Assembly: GCA_012798835.1 (NCBI GenBank)
Contig: JAAZML010000116.1
Location: 1-46,609, forward strand
Direction of reading: 5' to 3'
DNA from: Clostridium sp.
GTDB taxonomy: Bacteria > Bacillota > Clostridia > Acetivibrionales > Acetivibrionaceae
Length of the DNA stretch: 46,609 nt
Position numbers and translations under genes: made by a program. Each line of letters starts with the position of its first letter. Positions within the stretch are counted from its first letter, which is position 1. This document shows positions 18,204 through 26,962 of the stretch, one piece after another. The notes beneath the pieces were generated by a model, which saw only the letters and a program-made list of their open reading frames with translations, was not told the origin of the DNA and ran no database searches.

Positions 18204-18944
18204 ATGGTGAAATATGCAGCGAAAAGCGATAAAGGGAAAGTAAGGGAGACAAATGAAGACAGTTACAAGATAATAATGAATCATCCCAATATACCCAATA
18301 CCTTTATTATTGCCGACGGGATGGGTGGGCATAGCTCGGGGGAACTTGCAAGTAGTATGGCCGTTGAATTTGCAGAAGAATACATATTAAAGAACCCTGA
18401 TATATTTTCCCAGGAGGAAGACGTGTTATCGGGCATAGATGTGCTTGTAAAAGAAGCAAATAATGCGATATTTTCGAGGGGTCTTGAATCACAATCGGAT
18501 TTTGGAATGGGTACGACCTTTATTGTAGTTATTATGCTTAAAAAGAATATATATATTGGCCATGTTGGCGATAGTAGAGTATACTTAATAAGGGATAATA
18601 CCATACAAAAACTTACGACAGATCACTCCTATATTGAGGAGCTTTTAAAAAATGGATCATTAACCCGAGAAGAGGCTGAAAATCACCCCAAAAGAAATAT
18701 TATAACCAGGGCTTTGGGGTGTGAAAAAAAAGTTCTTGCAGATCTTATTTCCTTTGAAATCAGGGATGGGGATACTTTGATTTTATGCACCGATGGGTTG
18801 ACAAACATGTTAACTGATGAAGAAATTTTGGATACAATAACAAAGGAAGCCGACCCCGAAAGCTCTTGTGATAAGCTTATCCATTGGGCAAATGAAAGGG
18901 GTGGGGTCGATAATGTAACTGTTATAGTAATAAAAAACAATTGA
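18204..18944 (+). CDS. prpC: PP2C-type Ser/Thr phosphatase (PrpC/Stp)
   Basis: This phosphatase antagonises the adjacent PASTA kinase. All PP2C metal motifs are present: KGKVRETNEDSY, IADGMGGHSSGE, GHVGDSRVYL, LILCTDGLTNML and GGVDNVTVIVI. The protein is 246 aa and cytosolic. It precedes prkC by 65 bp, the standard Firmicutes arrangement. Confidence 0.95.
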   Translation: MVKYAAKSDKGKVRETNEDSYKIIMNHPNIPNTFIIADGMGGHSSGELASSMAVEFAEEYILKNPDIFSQEEDVLSGIDVLVKEANNAIFSRGLESQSDFGMGTTFIVVIMLKKNIYIGHVGDSRVYLIRDNTIQKLTTDHSYIEELLKNGSLTREEAENHPKRNIITRALGCEKKVLADLISFEIRDGDTLILCTDGLTNMLTDEEILDTITKEADPESSCDKLIHWANERGGVDNVTVIVIKNN

Positions 18945-19009
18945 GGCCAGAAGTGAAAAGAGGGAGTAAAACGTAGAATGTTAATGCAATAAGAAGCAGA
19001 GGTGCTGGT

Positions 19010-20950
19010 ATGATAGGTCAAATTTTAGGAAATAGATATGAATTGATTGAAAAAATCGGTGGGGGCGGTATGGCCCACGTATATAAGGCTAAATGTAGAT
19101 TGCTAAATAGGTTCGTAGCCATAAAAATCTTAAAATCAGATTTTATAGACGACGAAGAATTTCTCAAAAGATTTAGGGTTGAAGCACAGGCAGCGGCAAG
19201 CCTTTCACATCCCAATATCGTATCTATATATGATGTCGGGCAAGAAAGTGATATCCATTATATTGTAATGGAATATGTAAATGGCATGACCCTTAAAAAT
19301 TATTTAGACGAAAAGGGTGTTCTTGATTGGGAAGAGGCAGTAGATATAACAATTAAGATAGCATTGGCGATTGAGCATGCGCATAAAAATCATATTATTC
19401 ACCGAGATATAAAACCGCATAATATCCTTTTTACTAAAGATGGCATGGTTAAAGTAACTGATTTTGGGATAGCAAGGGCTGTTAGCTCATCCACTATTAC
19501 CATGGCTGGAAACACCATAGGCTCTGTACACTATTTTTCTCCCGAGCAGGCAAGGGGGGGATTTACAGATGAGAGATCGGATCTATACTCAGTAGGTATT
19601 GTATTATTCGAACTTTTAACGGGGAAGCTTCCCTTCGAAGGAGAATCGCCCGTTGCTGTTGCGCTAAAGCATTTACAAGAACAACCGCCAAAAGTTGTGG
19701 AATTTAACCCCAATGTACCAAATGGGGTAAATAGTATTGTAATGCGGGCTATCCAAAAAGAACAGAGTATAAGATATCAATCTGCTTCCGAATTGCTAAA
19801 TGATTTGGGTGGGATTTTGAAGGAACCAAATACCCAATTTGTAAAGCCTAAAATTACAGAAGATAGCCCAACAGTCAGAATGCCTTCCATAGGTAAGAGC
19901 CAACTGGGTAATTTTAAAAATGCCGATGAAGGCATATCAAAAAAAACAGGTGATAAAAACGTGAGTAAGAAAAAAGAAAAAACAACAACAGTTTTAGCGG
20001 TAGCCACATCCCTTCTGATTATTGGCATTATCATTGTATTTATCGTAAAAGGCCTTAGCCCGATTGTACATTCTTTGTTTGGTAAATCAGAAGATTTTAT
20101 TGTTCAGGATTACACAAACCAAAATTATTTTGAGGTTAAAGGCAAGTTATCCGAATACGAAATTCTTGTTGAGGAAGTAAGAAAAAATGATGATTCAATA
20201 CCAAAGGATGTAATTATTGAGCAGGACAGGGCGGAGGGAGAAAGAATAAAACCCGGTGGATATGCCAGAATAAAGTTTATTGTAAGCGATGGACCAATGC
20301 TCCTAAAGATGAAGGATTATAGAAGGCAGGAGTATAGAAAAGTGGTAACCGAACTTGAACAGTTAGGCCTAAGGCCAAGTGTAGTTGATGAGCATAATGA
20401 AGGTGTTGCAAAAGGATATGTTATAAAGACGGAACCGGATATTAATGAAGAAACAAAACCCGATTCCATAGTAAAGGTGTATAGAAGTCTTGGACCTGAG
20501 ATTTTCACCAAAAAAGTTCCCAATCTTTTGGGCAAAAATAAAAGCGAGGCATTGGCATTACTAACAGGTGCAAATTTAAGTATCGGGAATATTTATCCCA
20601 AGGATACCACTTATGTTATGGATAAAATAATTAAACAGGATCCTAAGGCTGGAACGGAGGTTGAAGAGGGTACCCCAGTAAACATATTTTTAGAAGATTA
20701 CAATCCAGATCAAAGGGATGTTGACACCCTTATAACACTAGATAACCCTTCCGAATATGGTGATGATATAAATGTATTGGTAAACGCTACAAGATCCGAT
20801 ACCAACAGGATGGAGACGGTGTATAGTGCAACTAGAAAGAAAAGTGAATTCCCCATTGTTATTCCGATAACTATACCAAATGGCGGAAGTGCCCAAGTGC
20901 ATGTATATCTAGACAACAGTCTCTACAAGGAATATACTGAAAATTTTTAA
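19010..20950 (+). CDS. prkC: PASTA-domain Ser/Thr protein kinase (PrkC/StkP)
   Basis: This membrane kinase senses muropeptides and controls growth and spore germination in relatives. The N-terminal Hanks kinase (~1-270) has GGGGMAHVYKA, VAIKIL (Lys), HRDIKPHNIL and DFGIA. A basic juxtamembrane linker (KTGDKNVSKKKEK) and one TM helix (~326-347) follow. Three PASTA repeats cover ~362-570. A C-terminal tail of ~75 aa after the last PASTA has no clear family. Total length is 646 aa. It is immediately followed by rsgA, a known PrkC substrate class in Bacillus. Confidence 0.96.
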   Translation: MIGQILGNRYELIEKIGGGGMAHVYKAKCRLLNRFVAIKILKSDFIDDEEFLKRFRVEAQAAASLSHPNIVSIYDVGQESDIHYIVMEYVNGMTLKNYLDEKGVLDWEEAVDITIKIALAIEHAHKNHIIHRDIKPHNILFTKDGMVKVTDFGIARAVSSSTITMAGNTIGSVHYFSPEQARGGFTDERSDLYSVGIVLFELLTGKLPFEGESPVAVALKHLQEQPPKVVEFNPNVPNGVNSIVMRAIQKEQSIRYQSASELLNDLGGILKEPNTQFVKPKITEDSPTVRMPSIGKSQLGNFKNADEGISKKTGDKNVSKKKEKTTTVLAVATSLLIIGIIIVFIVKGLSPIVHSLFGKSEDFIVQDYTNQNYFEVKGKLSEYEILVEEVRKNDDSIPKDVIIEQDRAEGERIKPGGYARIKFIVSDGPMLLKMKDYRRQEYRKVVTELEQLGLRPSVVDEHNEGVAKGYVIKTEPDINEETKPDSIVKVYRSLGPEIFTKKVPNLLGKNKSEALALLTGANLSIGNIYPKDTTYVMDKIIKQDPKAGTEVEEGTPVNIFLEDYNPDQRDVDTLITLDNPSEYGDDINVLVNATRSDTNRMETVYSATRKKSEFPIVIPITIPNGGSAQVHVYLDNSLYKEYTENF

Positions 20951-20963
20951 GGAGGTAGAAAGT

Positions 20964-21848
20964 TTGACATCAGGTACAATAATTAAGGGCATCGGAGGAT
21001 TTTACTATGTGAAAACCCAGGGCGGAATATACGAATGCAAGGCCAAAGGCATTTTTCGAAAGGATTCTATGACCCCTTTACCTGGTGATAATGTTTATAT
21101 ATCAATTTTAGATCAGCAAAAAAAAATTGGTTACCTTGAAGAAATTTGTCCAAGAAAATCTCAGCTTATGAGGCCTGCTGTGGCAAATATTAATCAAATT
21201 GCATTGGTAGTATCGGTGAGATCACCGCTGCCTGATTATTATCTAATGGATAAGATTTTAATTACCGCAATGAGAAAGGAAATATCTGCGATTATATGTA
21301 TAAATAAGATTGATCTTGACGAGGGAAATAAAGATACAATAATTAGGGATTATAAAAATACAGGCCTTAAAATTATATTTTTAAGTTCGGTTTTGGATAT
21401 CGGATTTAACGGACTAAAAGAAGTTCTAAAAGATAAAATTACCGTATTTGCGGGACAATCGGGGGTTGGTAAGTCAACAATTCTAAACAGAATCCTAGAT
21501 TCCAAGGTAATGGAAACGGGGGAAGTAAGCAGTCGGATTGATAGGGGGCGACATACAACAAGACATGCCGAATTAATAGAATTGCAATCGGGAGGTCTTG
21601 TGGTGGATACCCCAGGGTTTAGCTCGTTTGAGCTTGAAGATTTGGAGCCCGACACTCTACAACTGTGTTATCCGGAGTTTTTGGATTCAATAGGCAAATG
21701 TAAATTTGTTGGCTGTAGCCATATCACGGAACCCGAATGCAAAGTAAAGCACGCTCTTGAGAAGGGATTAATACCGGACAATAGGTATAATAGATACAAG
21801 GAGTTCTATGGTGAACTAATGGCCAAACAGCGCAATAAATATTCCTGA
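20964..21848 (+). CDS. rsgA: Ribosome small-subunit biogenesis GTPase RsgA (circularly permuted)
   Basis: RsgA (YloQ/CpgA) is a 30S late-assembly GTPase. The N-terminal OB fold (TIIKGIGGFYYVKT) is followed by a permuted GTPase. G4 INKIDL comes before G1 GQSGVGKST, G2 (R)HTTRH and G3 DTPGFSSFEL. A C-terminal zinc motif (C..C..H..C, ~251-270) is present. TTG 20964 is used, with GGAGGT just upstream. It is 13 bp after prkC, and the size is 294 aa. Confidence 0.96.
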   Translation: MTSGTIIKGIGGFYYVKTQGGIYECKAKGIFRKDSMTPLPGDNVYISILDQQKKIGYLEEICPRKSQLMRPAVANINQIALVVSVRSPLPDYYLMDKILITAMRKEISAIICINKIDLDEGNKDTIIRDYKNTGLKIIFLSSVLDIGFNGLKEVLKDKITVFAGQSGVGKSTILNRILDSKVMETGEVSSRIDRGRHTTRHAELIELQSGGLVVDTPGFSSFELEDLEPDTLQLCYPEFLDSIGKCKFVGCSHITEPECKVKHALEKGLIPDNRYNRYKEFYGELMAKQRNKYS

Positions 21849-21966
21849 AAACGTATATGTTTGCATTTATAAGCAGAGAGCTGGCCATTTTCGCAACATT
21901 TGAATCAACATGTATCTTTTGAAGTATCAAAAAATATTTAATTTAATAGAAGGAAGGTGTTTTGTA

Positions 21967-22626
21967 TTGATAAAAATAGCCCCGTCTATTTTATCGGCTG
22001 ATTTTACAAGGTTAGGCGAGGAGATTCAACGCATAGAAAGAGCGGGCGCTGATCTTGTACATATAGATGTAATGGATGGACATTTTGTACCCAACATAAC
22101 AATTGGTCCGCCCGTTATTAAAATGCTCCGGGGGCATACAGGGCTGCTGTTTGATGTTCATCTCATGATTGAAAACCCTGATGACTTTATTGAGGCCTTT
22201 GCAGATGCGGGGGCTGATATTATTTCTGTGCACGCAGAAGCTTGTCCGCACCTTCATAGGACTCTGCAGGGGATAAAACGGCTTGGTAAAACAGCGGCTG
22301 TAGCACTTAATCCAGCCACTCCCCTAAGTTCCATAGAATGGGTGCTGGGGGATATAGATATGGTTTTGCTTATGTCTGTTAACCCAGGTTTTGGGGGCCA
22401 GGAATATATTGAAAGGATTACGAGAAAAATCAGGGATCTTAGGATTTTAGCCAATGATATGGATCTAGATATTGACATAGAAGTGGATGGGGGAATAAAT
22501 ATAAAAAACATGTATGATGTTACAAAAGCCGGGGCAAACGTTATAGTATCCGGGACTACAATATTTAAGGCCAAAGATGCCTCGGGGGTGATCACGGCAC
22601 TTAAAGATAATGCATATAAAGATTAA
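21967..22626 (+). CDS. rpe: Ribulose-phosphate 3-epimerase
   Basis: This TIM-barrel enzyme of the pentose phosphate pathway interconverts ribulose-5-P and xylulose-5-P. Signatures are KIAPSILSADFTRLGEE, HIDVMDGHFVPNITIGP, VHLMIENPD, MSVNPGFGGQ and VDGGIN. TTG 21967 was chosen because AGGAAGGTG (21951-21959) lies just upstream and the product then begins exactly at the family start (219 aa). The longer frame from ATG 21910 has no counterpart in the family. Confidence 0.95.
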   Translation: MIKIAPSILSADFTRLGEEIQRIERAGADLVHIDVMDGHFVPNITIGPPVIKMLRGHTGLLFDVHLMIENPDDFIEAFADAGADIISVHAEACPHLHRTLQGIKRLGKTAAVALNPATPLSSIEWVLGDIDMVLLMSVNPGFGGQEYIERITRKIRDLRILANDMDLDIDIEVDGGINIKNMYDVTKAGANVIVSGTTIFKAKDASGVITALKDNAYKD

Positions 22627-22641
22627 GAAGGTGTGGGTTTA

Positions 22642-23277
22642 ATGTTTGCTGTCGTTGTTTTTAATGGAGAGATTTCGGATTATGAATACTGTAAAGGCTT
22701 TTTAGATGCGGCAGATCTTATAATTTGTGCTGATGGGGGTGCGGCACACTTAAGAAAACTTGGAATTTCCCCCAATATTCTTCTGGGGGATTTTGATTCT
22801 ATAGATCCGGGAGATTTAAGATATTTTTCCGGTAAGGAGGTAGAAATAATAAACTTTCCTCCTAAAAAGGATATGACCGATGCCGAGCTTGCCATAGATA
22901 CAGCCGTCAAAAGAGGATATAGGGATATTGTTATTATGGGCGGTTTGGGTGCAAGGATTGATCATACCTTATCAAATATCTTTTTATTAAAAAATCTTTT
23001 GGACAGGGGCATTAGAGCAGGAATAATAGACAAACAAAACGAAATATTTCTTACCGCCGATAATATAAGCATTAGAGCCCAGGATGGTTACGGTCTTACG
23101 TTATTGCCTTTGAGCGAAAGGGTTGATGGAATAAGGACTGAGGGACTGTATTACAAACTAGCCGGGGAGACTATTCACATGGGAAGCAGTAGGGGAGTGA
23201 GCAATGCTTTTGTTTGTGATATCGCAAAAATATCAATAACATCAGGGTTGCTTCTGGTTATAAAATCCAAACTCTAA
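22642..23277 (+). CDS. thiN: Thiamine pyrophosphokinase
   Basis: ThiN transfers pyrophosphate from ATP to thiamine to give TPP. Motifs are ICADGGAAHLRKLGISPNILLGDFDSI, FPPKKDMTDAELAI and GGLGARIDHTLSNIFLL, all active-site elements. ATG 22642 with SD AAGAAGGTG is preferred over the in-frame GTG at 22633, which overlaps the SD. The product is 211 aa. It is the last gene of the priA-thiN run and is followed by a terminator. Confidence 0.94.
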   Translation: MFAVVVFNGEISDYEYCKGFLDAADLIICADGGAAHLRKLGISPNILLGDFDSIDPGDLRYFSGKEVEIINFPPKKDMTDAELAIDTAVKRGYRDIVIMGGLGARIDHTLSNIFLLKNLLDRGIRAGIIDKQNEIFLTADNISIRAQDGYGLTLLPLSERVDGIRTEGLYYKLAGETIHMGSSRGVSNAFVCDIAKISITSGLLLVIKSKL

Positions 23278-23310
23278 AATATAGATATACACATATTCAA
23301 TGATAGAAAA

Positions 23311-23344
23311 AACCCCTTACCGCACTTAGAGTGCAGCAGGGGTT
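23311..23344. terminator. Bidirectional intrinsic terminator between thiN and the GH9 gene
   Basis: AACCCCT (23311-23317) pairs with AGGGGTT (23338-23344). An inner stem GCACT/AGTGC (23322-23326 with 23330-23334) closes on a TAG loop. An A-run (23307-23312) on one side and a T-rich stretch on the other allow termination of both converging transcripts. Confidence 0.85.
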
Positions 23345-23354
23345 CTTTATGGTT

Positions 23355-25562
23355 TTAGTTGTTTAGTATAAGACGCTTTAAAAGTACAACATCTATAGTA
23401 TCTATATAGCCATCTGAGTTAACATCAGCTGCAATTATGCTTTTATCGGGATCCGCTGAAGGAAAAGCATCAAAGGTTTTTATGACATATCTTTTTAAAA
23501 GCATGAGATCCATCGAATCCACAGATCCATCAAGGTTAACATCCCCGAATATTATTGTTTGTTCGGGTGTGGTAGGGGTCGGCACCGGCATAGTCGGCGA
23601 TGGTGTGCTAGGCGAGGTAGGGGTTGGTGTACCCGGAACAGAACCATCGGGTTCTTCGCCAAATATTAAAACACCATCATCATAAACTGGTATTTTTGGA
23701 ACAATACTGCTGTTATCAACAATTCCCTGATATGAAAAATCATTATCGTTATCCCAAGGTGCACCGCCCGGGGGTTGTATATTAAACTGGATCTCCTTTT
23801 TGTGATCCATATCACTTCCTGGGAATACTTTAGTGCCCAAAAGAGAAATTTCACAATAATAAATATTTTTTGCCGCATCATACACTTTTGGCGCCGAAAT
23901 GGTTGTCGTCGGTGATGAACTATAGACAATGGAGGTATTTATACTTGCTGGGTCATAACCTGCAGATATGTATTCTGAAAGATCCATGAAATATTTAAAC
24001 GACAGTTTATCGCATACTCTTGCGGGCCACCCGGATTTATTGTAAAGGAAAGATTTTATAGATAGATCGTTTGATAAGCCTGCAGAGGCCTCTACATATA
24101 TTTCTGCATTGGTTATTTCTTCTATGGCTTTAAAGCCCGGTATCGGTTGACCGCCGTGTAAATCGTACATTTTTGCAAGAAGGCCGACAAAACCAGCATT
24201 ATAATCACAGGCTACTTCGTTGGTTACATAATTTCCTATATCATCGGTATATTTATCATTGGCATCGGGTCCCCCGACAAGTGCACCGTAGAGTATATGT
24301 CTATGATCATCAGGAGTCTCTTGGGTATCACGCCATGAACTATGGGCGGTCCTATGGTGTGGACGCTCCGGAGGATTTGTACCAAAACCCACTACATAGC
24401 TTCTTCCAGCACTTCCTAGGGCATAATCCGCCTGACTTTTAGCGAAATCCATGTATATTTTTGATTTTTCGCTGGAACATCCTTTCCAATCGGCATAAAC
24501 ACAGGCCAAAAAGGCTGTAGTTGTTGCATGTCTTAAAACACCCCAGCTTGTTAGGTGGGCGAGCCCCTTTGGGGTATAGGTAATCCTATGTCCATTTACC
24601 CCAGTGGTCCAGTAGTCAAAATGTCTTTCTATAGTTTCCTTATAAAAAGGATTATTGGTGATTTTTGCAAGCAGAACAGCGGCACCATAATGAACATCAT
24701 CCCAGCAATGCCCCCATGTATAGGCTATGTATTGTGTTTGGGATTCAAGACCCCATTCATAGACGTATTCTTCTGCTTTATCTAGGTATTTTTTGTCGCC
24801 ATCGGCTAGATATATCCATGCTCCTGCCCATGATAGCTCATCGTACCAACCGCTGTTGGAGGTATAAAAGTTTAATGCCGCGATATAACCCTTATCACTT
24901 TGGGTTGCATCCGCAAAATCAAAAAGCTCTTTGGCATGTCTTACACACTCGGCAGCATAGGCAGGATCGGAATCTTTAAATACTACCGCTGCAGCCGCAA
25001 GAGCCGCCGCAGTACCTGCGCATACGGTTGACCCTGGACTTGACATATCAACTTTAAAAGATGGTCTTGGTGCTTGTATATCTATACATTCGGCTGGAAC
25101 CCACCATCTATGATCCCCATTACCGTCCCCCACCTGATAATAGTACACATTTTTTTCGGGATGGCATTTTATAAAATAATCTGCAGCCCATCTTATTTGT
25201 TGCAGCATATAATCAAGCTGTCCGCTTTCTTCGAGGGCATCCCGGTATTCGTAGACTGTCCATGCCAGCATTGAGGCGGTATATGCCATAGGCAGATTAA
25301 ACTTGACATGGTCTCCGGCATCAAACCATCCCCCAGTAAGGTCAAGGCCTACATCATCCCCATCATTAAGACATGAATCTCCGCGCCAGTTGTTGCGGAT
25401 GTTGTCGGGTAGCTTACCAGACATTTGAAATTCGTAAAACATAATTGCTTTTTGTAATGCTTCGCCGTAATTAAAGCTTTCCGCACGAACAGACAGCTGC
25501 GGTATCGTTAGGATAACGGCGAGGAGGGCTATAGCTACAACCGAGCTGATAAGTTTTTTCAT
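23355..25562 (-). CDS. Cellulosomal GH9 endoglucanase: signal peptide-GH9-CBM3c-dockerin
   Basis: This secreted cellulase hydrolyses beta-1,4-glucan. The start is taken at ATG 25562 (SD GAAAGGAAG), giving a clean signal peptide ([18 protein letters not shown]...RAES). The GH9 domain (~30-460) has [18 protein letters not shown] (catalytic Asp region), [22 protein letters not shown] and [16 protein letters not shown] (catalytic Glu). A CBM3c-like module (~475-630) follows, as in processive GH9 enzymes. Next come a Pro/Thr linker (~645-675) and a type I dockerin with two Ca-binding repeats ([20 protein letters not shown] and [20 protein letters not shown]). The dockerin implies a scaffoldin elsewhere in the genome. 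The gene is monocistronic and flanked by the shared terminator and an upstream dyad. Confidence 0.95.
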   Translation of the reverse strand: MKKLISSVVAIALLAVILTIPQLSVRAESFNYGEALQKAIMFYEFQMSGKLPDNIRNNWRGDSCLNDGDDVGLDLTGGWFDAGDHVKFNLPMAYTASMLAWTVYEYRDALEESGQLDYMLQQIRWAADYFIKCHPEKNVYYYQVGDGNGDHRWWVPAECIDIQAPRPSFKVDMSSPGSTVCAGTAAALAAAAVVFKDSDPAYAAECVRHAKELFDFADATQSDKGYIAALNFYTSNSGWYDELSWAGAWIYLADGDKKYLDKAEEYVYEWGLESQTQYIAYTWGHCWDDVHYGAAVLLAKITNNPFYKETIERHFDYWTTGVNGHRITYTPKGLAHLTSWGVLRHATTTAFLACVYADWKGCSSEKSKIYMDFAKSQADYALGSAGRSYVVGFGTNPPERPHHRTAHSSWRDTQETPDDHRHILYGALVGGPDANDKYTDDIGNYVTNEVACDYNAGFVGLLAKMYDLHGGQPIPGFKAIEEITNAEIYVEASAGLSNDLSIKSFLYNKSGWPARVCDKLSFKYFMDLSEYISAGYDPASINTSIVYSSSPTTTISAPKVYDAAKNIYYCEISLLGTKVFPGSDMDHKKEIQFNIQPPGGAPWDNDNDFSYQGIVDNSSIVPKIPVYDDGVLIFGEEPDGSVPGTPTPTSPSTPSPTMPVPTPTTPEQTIIFGDVNLDGSVDSMDLMLLKRYVIKTFDAFPSADPDKSIIAADVNSDGYIDTIDVVLLKRLILNN

Positions 25563-25602
25563 TATGCATCTTCCTTTCGTAAAATATATTTTTTTACAGG
25601 AA

Positions 25603-25632
25603 TATGCAGACTGTTTATAAACTATCTGCATA
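25603..25632. promoter_or_regulatory. 30-bp near-perfect dyad upstream of the GH9 gene (candidate operator)
   Basis: TATGCAGA (25603-25610) and TCTGCATA (25625-25632) are perfect inverted arms. They are centred on a second palindrome GTTTATAAAC (25613-25622). Overall 13 of 15 half-site positions are symmetric. It lies 41-70 bp upstream of the GH9 start codon, as expected of a repressor or activator site, or a 5'-UTR hairpin. Confidence 0.5.
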
Positions 25633-25720
25633 CTCAGCTGTATAGTAACAATGTTTTTTAAGTATCCAGGCTACAAGAGGGCTTTTCATAAACAAATGCA
25701 GTCTTGCAATATATACTACA

Positions 25721-25729
25721 ATTATATCA
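25721..25729 (-). promoter_or_regulatory. Extended -10 candidate for the GH9 gene
   Basis: On the minus strand the sequence reads TGATATAAT (TG-N-TATAAT), about 160 bp upstream of the GH9 start codon. No good -35 is visible. Transcription from here would place the 25603-25632 dyad in the leader. Confidence 0.35.
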
Positions 25730-25753
25730 CAATCCCATCTGTTAGTGTGTTTG

Positions 25754-26950
25754 TTATATATTTATTTTGAGTTTATAATCTTTAGCCAGTGAAGCAAAGG
25801 CACCAAAGGAATTTTCAATTGTTTCAATGTTTACACAATACGAAATCCTAAAGTGGCCGGGTAGCCCAAATCCCGTACCGGGGACAAGTAGCAGATTATA
25901 CTTTAGGGCATCGTTGACGAATTTTATATCATCTTTTATGGGTGATTGGGGAAAGAAATAAAATGCACCCATGGGTTTAAAGCATGTAAAACCGAGATTT
26001 GTGAGGTTATTATACATCATATTGCGTCTTGTCTCGTAGGTGCCAATATCTATATCTTCATCTAAAGATTCGGATATTACCTTTTGAAATGTAGCGGGGG
26101 CATTAACATACCCGAGGGTACGGTTACAAAACACTAGGCTTTCTATTGCTGGCTCTATATCTGGAATGTTCGGATTTACAGCTATATAGCCAATTCTTTC
26201 ACCTGGAAGAGCGAGAGATTTGCTAAACGAATTAATGATAAAAGAATTTTTAAATATGTTTAAAATGCTAGGGAGCTCTATTCCATCGTAAACCAGTTCA
26301 TTATAAGGTTCGTCAGACAGTATACATATACTGGTGCCATACTGTTTTTCCTTCTGGGAAAGAATTTGCGAAATATCCATTAGTGTTTTTTTACTGTAAA
26401 CATAACCCGATGGGTTGTTGGGGGAATTCAAAATGACGGCCTTGGTGTTTTGGTTAATACTTTCTTCAAATATTTTGAGATTGGGTTCAAACCCTCCTGT
26501 GGTGGGTGGCACGATAATGGGTTTACCACCATGGTTACCCACATAAAAAATATATTCTGGAAAGAAAGGTGCAAGGATTATTACTTCTTCGCCGGGATTT
26601 AAAATTGATTTAAGTACAACGTTAAGACCCCCCGCAGCTCCACAGGTCATTATTATATGTTTGCCTTGGAGATTAGTGTTGTTTTTATTGTTTATATGAT
26701 CGGCTACCTTTTGCCTTACATCTGCATAACCCGCATTGTTCATGTAACGGTGTATTCCGGGTTTGTCACCTAATACGATTTCTTTTAGGGAATCTTTTAC
26801 GGATTTTGGGGGTTCGTGATCTGGATTACCTAAGGTGAAGTCAAATACCTTATCATCGCCATGTAGGCCACGCAGCCTTTCACCTTCTTCGAACATTGCC
26901 CTAATCCAGGACGCATTTTTAAGATTTTTTAAAACGTTTTCTGATAACAT
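25754..26950 (-). CDS. PLP-dependent class I/II aminotransferase
   Basis: 398-aa fold-type I aminotransferase of the aspartate-aminotransferase group. The features are FDFTLGNPDHEPP near the N-terminus and HIIMTCGAAGGLNVVL. NSPNNPSG carries the conserved Asn, ILSDEPYNELVYDG the Asp and Tyr, and NSFSKSLALPGERIGY the PLP-binding Lys. FGLPGHFRISYCV holds the C-terminal substrate Arg. The amino-group specificity cannot be read from sequence. The ATG follows AAGGAGTG. It lies 12 bp downstream of the RqcH gene and is probably co-transcribed with it. Confidence 0.9.
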   Translation of the reverse strand: MLSENVLKNLKNASWIRAMFEEGERLRGLHGDDKVFDFTLGNPDHEPPKSVKDSLKEIVLGDKPGIHRYMNNAGYADVRQKVADHINNKNNTNLQGKHIIMTCGAAGGLNVVLKSILNPGEEVIILAPFFPEYIFYVGNHGGKPIIVPPTTGGFEPNLKIFEESINQNTKAVILNSPNNPSGYVYSKKTLMDISQILSQKEKQYGTSICILSDEPYNELVYDGIELPSILNIFKNSFIINSFSKSLALPGERIGYIAVNPNIPDIEPAIESLVFCNRTLGYVNAPATFQKVISESLDEDIDIGTYETRRNMMYNNLTNLGFTCFKPMGAFYFFPQSPIKDDIKFVNDALKYNLLLVPGTGFGLPGHFRISYCVNIETIENSFGAFASLAKDYKLKINI

Positions 26951-26962
26951 CTAATACACTCC

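Noticed and set aside
23311-23344. CIRCE/HrcA element suggested by GCACT...AGTGC
   Set aside because: Arms are too short and the spacer is 3 nt instead of 9; it sits between convergent gene ends and fits a terminator.
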